Positions 13,855 through 17,085 of a stretch of 17,085 nucleotides of DNA are shown here, one piece after another. This stretch comes from Pseudomonadota bacterium. Its GTDB lineage: Bacteria; Pseudomonadota; Gammaproteobacteria; Steroidobacterales; Steroidobacteraceae. The stretch lies in the NCBI GenBank assembly GCA_023433515.1, contig JAEZCN010000111.1:1-17085 (forward strand). Reading direction: 5' to 3'. How positions within the stretch are numbered: position 1 is the first letter of the stretch; each line of letters starts with the position of its first letter. Below the pieces are notes generated by a model, which saw only the letters and a program-made list of their open reading frames with translations, ran no database searches and was not told the origin of the DNA. The position numbers and the translations under genes are program-made.

Positions 13855-15168
13855 GTGAACCTGGGCGAAGCCGCGATCCTGCTGGGACTCATCCTGCTGA
13901 ACGGGCTGTTCGCCGGATCGGAGCTCGCGCTCGTATCGGCACGCAGGGTGCGGCTCAAGTCGCGTGCCGAGAGTGGACATCGTGGCGCCAGGATGGCTCT
14001 GCAATTGCTCGAGAATCCGACCCAGCTGCTGTCGACCGTGCAGATCGGCATCACGCTGGTGGGCATCGTCGCCGGCGTGTACAGCGGTGCGGTGTTCGCC
14101 GCGGACCTGGCGCGTGTATTCGAGCGCATCGACTGGCTCGCACCGTACGCGTACGAGACCGCCTTCACGCTCGTGGTCATCGTCGTGACCTATCTATCGC
14201 TCATCCTTGGAGAGCTGGTGCCGAAGCGGATTGCGCTGGCCCACGCGGAACGGATCGCCGAGATCGTGTCGATTCCCATGCATTGGCTTTCGCGCGCGGC
14301 GTGGCCACTGGTGTGGCTGCTGCAGGTTTCGACCGAAGCCGTAACGAGGCTGCTGCCCATCAAGAGCGCGCCGCAGTCTTCCATCACGGAAGACGAATTG
14401 CGCACGATGATCGCCGAAGGCGCGAAGGAAGGCGTGTTCCTGCGACGCGAGAAGGAGCTCATCGAAGGCGTGCTCCAGCTCGCGGACTCTTCGATCGAAT
14501 CGGTGATGGTCCAGCGCGGCGAGATCATCTGGCTCGACTCGAACATGACCCTCGAGCTCATCTGGCGCGAGGCGCGCGGCAGCGGACATTCCCGTTTCCC
14601 GCTGTGCGACGGCACGCTCGAGCAGATGCTCGGCGTGATCACGCTCGCCGACCTCGGTGAAGCGCTGCGTCTCGGAAAGCTCGAACCGCAGATCCACGTC
14701 AGGCAGCCGCTGCTGGTTCCGCCGACCGTTTCGCCGCTCAAGCTGCTCGATACGTTCCGCAGCGCGAACGTGCACCTGGCGATCGTCACCGGCGAATATG
14801 GAGAAATCCTCGGTCTGGTGACGCCGGTCGACATCCTGCGCGCGATCGCCGGCAGCGTCGGCGACGTCGCGGTACCCGAGCGCAGCGAGGCCGTGCGCCG
14901 CGACGATGGAAGCTGGCTGCTCGACGGCCAGATATCGATCCACGAAGTCGAGCGTCTGCTGGAACGCAAGGACCTCGCCGCGGGCGGCAAATTCCATACG
15001 ATCGCCGGTTTCCTGCTCTGGCACCTCGGGCGACTCCCCGTCGTCGGCGAGACGCTCGTATGGCGGGACCTGCGGATCGAGGTGGTCGATCTCGACGGAA
15101 CGCGCATCGACAAACTTCTGATCAGCACGCGGCCGCCACCGCCCGACGAGGCGGCTTCGCCAACCTGA
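13855..15168 (+). CDS. CNNM/CBS-domain membrane protein of the CorC-HlyC group (YtfL-like)
   Basis: 437 residues in the usual order of the family. The CNNM (DUF21) membrane domain covers about 1-175: AAILLGLILLNGLFAGSELALVSARRVRLKSRAE, GITLVGIVAGVYSGAVFA, TAFTLVVIVVTYLSLILGELVPKRIALAH. A CBS pair spans about 205-335: SSIESVMVQRGEIIWLD, HSRFPLCDG, LGVITLADL, then HLAIVTGEYGEILGLVTPVDIL. The CorC_HlyC transporter-associated domain is at about 352-428: GSWLLDGQISIHEVERLL, FHTIAGFLLWHLGRLPVVGE. Bacterial relatives are implicated in magnesium or cobalt efflux; the hemolysin name is historical. The start is GTG at 13855 with GAGGCGAA just before it, 10 nt after djlA, so cotranscription is likely. 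The C-terminal tail is proline-rich (RPPPPDEAASPT). Substrate is inferred from family members. Confidence 0.9.
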   Translation: MNLGEAAILLGLILLNGLFAGSELALVSARRVRLKSRAESGHRGARMALQLLENPTQLLSTVQIGITLVGIVAGVYSGAVFAADLARVFERIDWLAPYAYETAFTLVVIVVTYLSLILGELVPKRIALAHAERIAEIVSIPMHWLSRAAWPLVWLLQVSTEAVTRLLPIKSAPQSSITEDELRTMIAEGAKEGVFLRREKELIEGVLQLADSSIESVMVQRGEIIWLDSNMTLELIWREARGSGHSRFPLCDGTLEQMLGVITLADLGEALRLGKLEPQIHVRQPLLVPPTVSPLKLLDTFRSANVHLAIVTGEYGEILGLVTPVDILRAIAGSVGDVAVPERSEAVRRDDGSWLLDGQISIHEVERLLERKDLAAGGKFHTIAGFLLWHLGRLPVVGETLVWRDLRIEVVDLDGTRIDKLLISTRPPPPDEAASPT

Positions 15169-15191
15169 ACGCGGTCACGTAGACTTCACCC
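15156..15191 (+). promoter_or_regulatory. Putative leaderless promoter of rpe
   Basis: TTCGCC (15156-15161), an 18-nt spacer, TAGACT (15180-15185), then 6 nt and the ATG at 15192. The -35 is weak and lies within the end of the upstream gene. No Shine-Dalgarno precedes the ATG. Confidence 0.45.
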
Positions 15192-15857
15192 ATGCTCACA
15201 CCCTGGATCGCGCCCTCGATACTGTCCGCGGACTTCGCGCGGTTGGGCGACGAGGTCCGTTCGGTACTGACGGCGGGTGCTGACGTCATTCACTTCGACG
15301 TGATGGACAATCATTACGTCCCGAACCTGACCGTGGGTCCGCTGGTATGCGAGGCGCTGCGCAAGTTCGGCATCACCGCGCCGCTCGACGTGCACCTCAT
15401 GGTGAAACCGGTCGATCGCATCGTGCCGGACTTCGCGAAGGCGGGTGCCACGTACATCTCGTTCCACCCGGAAGCGACCGAGCACGTCGACCGCACGATC
15501 GAGCTCATCCGCGAGCACGGTTGCAGGCCCGGGCTCGTGCTCAACCCCGCGACGCCGCTCGACTGGCTCGATCACACGCTGCGCAAACTCGACCTCGTCC
15601 TGCTGATGTCGGTGAACCCGGGCTTCGGCGGGCAGAAGTTCATCCCGGGCGCGCTCGACAAGGTGCGCGCGGTGCGCAAGCTCATCGATGCGTCGGGCCG
15701 CGAGATCCGGCTCGAGATCGACGGCGGCGTGAAGGTCGACAACATCGCGGAGATCGCGCGCGCGGGGGCCGACATGTTCGTGGCCGGCTCGGCGATCTTC
15801 GGCGCGAAGGATTACAAGTCGACGATCGACGCGATGCGCGCCGCGATCCGCGGCTAG
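15192..15857 (+). CDS. rpe: Ribulose-phosphate 3-epimerase
   Basis: Interconverts D-ribulose 5-phosphate and D-xylulose 5-phosphate in the pentose phosphate pathway; a cytoplasmic (beta/alpha)8 metalloenzyme. It has 221 residues, the normal length. Visible: IAPSILSADFARLGDEV (6-22), HFDVMDNHYVPNLTVGP (34-50) with metal ligands H34 and D36, DVHLMV (66-71) with H68, LVLLMSVNPGFGGQKFIP (135-152), and EIDGGV (175-180) with the catalytic and metal-binding D177, then AGSAIF for the phosphate site. The ATG at 15192 gives the expected short N-terminus. It is 23 nt downstream of the CNNM-type gene and has its own -10-like box. Its stop abuts the stop of the convergent hydrolase gene without a spacer. 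Confidence 0.97.
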   Translation: MLTPWIAPSILSADFARLGDEVRSVLTAGADVIHFDVMDNHYVPNLTVGPLVCEALRKFGITAPLDVHLMVKPVDRIVPDFAKAGATYISFHPEATEHVDRTIELIREHGCRPGLVLNPATPLDWLDHTLRKLDLVLLMSVNPGFGGQKFIPGALDKVRAVRKLIDASGREIRLEIDGGVKVDNIAEIARAGADMFVAGSAIFGAKDYKSTIDAMRAAIRG

Positions 15858-16769
15858 CTAGCGCGCCTCGGCGTATCCCGCGCGGATCGCGCCCGCGAGC
15901 CGGTTCTTGTCCGGATACTGCGCGGCGAATTCCTGCGTGATGGCCTGGACAGCCTCGTCCTGCGACTTGCCCGCTTTCTTGAACTCGGCGGCGCGGTCGC
16001 GGATCAGCGTGAGATAGGTGCGATACCCCTCGATGATCTCCGCGCCACCGAAGGGCCCGTGCGACGGCACGACCTGCTTCGGCTTCATCGCATCGAAGCG
16101 GTCGAGGCTCTCCAGCCAGTGCGAGATCGTCGCCTTCGGATTCGCGAACGCGGGCTGCGGCTTCATCGCGACATCTCCCGAGAACAACACGCCGTCGACG
16201 AGCACCGCGGTATCGCCGGCCGTGTGATTGAGGCCCATCTCGTAGATCTTCGCTTCGAGACCGCCGAGATCGAGCGCGTATTCGCCGTCGAAGGTGATGT
16301 CCGCGTCGCGGTGCTTTGCGTCCTTCAGTAGTTCGGTGTTGAGCGTCGAGCGCCGAGAGAAGACCGGAATCAGGTTCGTGCCGGTGCCGGCCGTGATGTC
16401 GGCGAGCTGGTCCTTCGAGCGGATCAGCTTCGAGTCGGGCGGAAACGCATGCGCGCCCATGTCGTGTTCGGGATGGACGTGCGTGGTCACGATGTAGATA
16501 GGCTTGCCCGGCGCCACCTTCGCGACCTCGCGCAGCACCGTCTCCGCATTACGCGCACCCATGCCCGTGTCGATGACCAGCACGGCCTTCGAGCCCGCGA
16601 CGATGCCGACGTTCGGGACCAGCGACGCGGAACCGTCCGGGATCGCCCAGACGTGCCCGGTGAGTTTCTCGGTGACGCCTTCGCGCACGAGCGAGGGTTG
16701 CGGCGCGGATTGCTGGGCGAGGGCGGTGCCTGCGATGAACGCGGCGAGGAAGGACGCGGCCTTGCGCAT
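15858..16769 (-). CDS. Exported metallo-beta-lactamase-fold hydrolase
   Basis: 303 residues with a signal peptide (MRKAASFLAAFIAGTALA, likely cut at 18/19), so it acts in the periplasm or outside. The fold is clear: VLVIDTGMG (63-71), THVHPEHDMGAH (96-107), NHTAGDTAVLVDGVLFSGDV (181-200), and VPSHGPFGG (234-242). Ligands by pattern are H97, H99, H102, H182, D199 and H237. The usual Asp of HxHxDH is Glu here (E101), followed by D103, a variant I associate with SoxH- or quinoprotein-relay-type relatives rather than true beta-lactamases. The substrate is unknown; antibiotic resistance should not be assumed. A strong Shine-Dalgarno (AAAGGAG) precedes the ATG at 16769, in contrast to the leaderless-looking genes nearby. 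Confidence 0.88.
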   Translation of the reverse strand: MRKAASFLAAFIAGTALAQQSAPQPSLVREGVTEKLTGHVWAIPDGSASLVPNVGIVAGSKAVLVIDTGMGARNAETVLREVAKVAPGKPIYIVTTHVHPEHDMGAHAFPPDSKLIRSKDQLADITAGTGTNLIPVFSRRSTLNTELLKDAKHRDADITFDGEYALDLGGLEAKIYEMGLNHTAGDTAVLVDGVLFSGDVAMKPQPAFANPKATISHWLESLDRFDAMKPKQVVPSHGPFGGAEIIEGYRTYLTLIRDRAAEFKKAGKSQDEAVQAITQEFAAQYPDKNRLAGAIRAGYAEAR

Positions 16770-16774
16770 GATGG

Positions 16775-16781
16775 GCTCCTT
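16775..16781 (-). promoter_or_regulatory. Shine-Dalgarno of the exported hydrolase
   Basis: On the minus strand AAAGGAG sits just upstream of the ATG at 16769, with a spacer of about 5 nt. It fixes the start at the signal-peptide methionine. Confidence 0.7.
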
Positions 16782-16849
16782 TGGATCGTGAACCCGGGAT
16801 TCAACGCCAGGTCAGGGGAGTTGTCAGCAGGAGTGGGGCGCCAAGAACG

Positions 16850-16886
16850 AAAACGCCGGCTCTTCTTTAGAAAGAAGGGCCGGCGT
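16850..16886 (-). terminator. Long hairpin terminator closing the repeat array
   Basis: ACGCCGGC plus TCTTCTTT (16853-16868) pair with AAAGAAGG plus GCCGGCGT (16871-16886), one mismatch on the minus strand. On that strand the stem is followed by TTTT (16853-16850). It uses the same GCCGGC base stem as the shorter hairpins in the 84-bp units but has an added 8-bp upper stem. It would shield the hydrolase gene from transcripts entering from the right. Confidence 0.6.
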
Positions 16887-17085
16887 TTGTCTCAACTTCT
16901 ACCGTTGGGTCGGAAGGGGTGCAGCCCCCGATTTTCCGGGGCAAAGAAAAACGCCGGGAATTGCCGGCGTTTGTCTCAACTTCTACCGTTGGGTCGGAAG
17001 GGGTGCAGCCCCCGATTTTCCGGGGCAAAGAAAAACGCCGGGCATTGCCGGCGTTTGTCTCAACTTCTACCGTTGGGTCGGAAGG
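16879..17085. repeat. Tandem 84-bp direct repeats, cut by the window end
   Basis: Period exactly 84: copy 1 at 16879-16962, copy 2 at 16963-17046, partial copy 3 at 17047-17085. Copies 1 and 2 differ at one base (A16959 against C17043), and copy 3 is identical as far as it goes. Each unit contains the hairpin ACGCCGG-loop-CCGGCGT, a pyrimidine-rich stretch, and a second hairpin of GGGGC/GCCCC type near the repeat end. No open frame of note uses the repeat. The array continues past the right edge. Confidence 0.95.
16947..17034 (-). ncRNA. Candidate small-RNA unit within the 84-bp array
   Basis: Read on the minus strand, the unit runs from the poly-T of one hairpin (17035-17054 region) to the next. 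It starts with a stem GCCCC/GGGGC around a GGAAAATCG loop, then a C-rich single-stranded CTGCACCCCTTCCGACCC, then a stretch ending GTTGAGACAA, and closes with the intrinsic terminator ACGCCGG/CCGGCGT plus TTTTT (16951-16947). Structure followed by a terminator with a C-rich loop resembles tandem, cotranscribed sRNAs such as the CcsR group of Rhodobacter, by analogy only. No promoter inside the unit is convincing, so processing from a longer transcript starting right of the window is more likely. Confidence 0.4.

Noticed and set aside
12993..14180. N-terminal extension of purC of almost 400 codons
   Set aside because: The frame is merely open opposite djlA and the next gene. The PurC family begins near residue 20 of the short form, and both djlA and the CNNM-type gene are clearly real.
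15858..16769. Antibiotic-resistance beta-lactamase
   Set aside because: Only the fold is shared. The HxHxEH variant and remaining motifs do not match class B beta-lactamases, and no resistance context is present.
16849..17085. CRISPR array
   Set aside because: The whole 84-bp unit repeats with almost no variation, so there are no unique spacers, and no cas genes are present.

Overview
The window is GC-rich and carries mostly housekeeping genes of a gammaproteobacterium. The gene neighbourhoods (yhdP-nit-tldD; yjgA divergent from pmbA/tldE; purE-purK; an ExeA-like ATPase) and the protein sequences suggest a Nevskiales/Steroidobacteraceae- or Xanthomonadales-like organism. That placement is inference from remembered families, not from a search. 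The first ~0.7 kb looks different: an AlkB-type dioxygenase fragment resembling those of alphaproteobacteria (Hyphomicrobiales), joined to the rest through a 47-nt poly-C tract that lands in the middle of yhdP. I read this as a probable assembly chimera.

Layout. 1-603: AlkB C-terminal part (+). 604-774: GC-rich hairpin and poly-C junction. 775-4252: 3' part of yhdP, nit (deaminated glutathione amidase type) and tldD (+). 4253-4561: intergenic. 4562-4732: a 56-aa unknown protein (+) with a clear intrinsic terminator. 4805-8357: a minus-strand block whose order of transcription is yjgA/darP, purE, purK, then an ExeA-like AAA ATPase with an FHA domain. 8372-9736: pmbA/tldE (+). 9843-11147: YihY/BrkB membrane protein with a C-terminal winged-helix-like part (-). 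11203-12012: BtuF-like cobalamin-binding-fold protein without a signal peptide (+). 12081-12992: purC (-). 13014-15168: djlA and a CNNM/CorC-type membrane CBS protein (+). 15192-15857: rpe (+). 15858-16769: exported metallo-beta-lactamase-fold hydrolase (-). 16849-17085: tandem 84-bp repeats running off the right edge.

How the genes fit together. TldD and PmbA/TldE form one heteromeric metalloprotease from two loci. PurE, PurK and PurC cover adjacent steps of IMP synthesis (AIR to N5-CAIR to CAIR to SAICAR). Nit repairs deaminated glutathione. YhdP serves the envelope, DarP serves 50S assembly, and DjlA is a membrane co-chaperone.

The less ordinary signals are non-coding. (i) Five genes (nit, purE, pmbA, the BtuF-like gene, rpe) have a TANNNT -10-like hexamer exactly 6 nt before the ATG and no Shine-Dalgarno, which suggests leaderless mRNAs. 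(ii) Three long inverted repeats starting GGTGCC sit at gene ends and look like one dispersed REPIN-like family; two of them supply the stop codon or last codons of a gene. (iii) The right-edge 84-bp repeats each carry an intrinsic terminator on the minus strand and a C-rich segment, so they could be a tandem small-RNA array. No transposase, CRISPR array, tRNA or rRNA was recognised.
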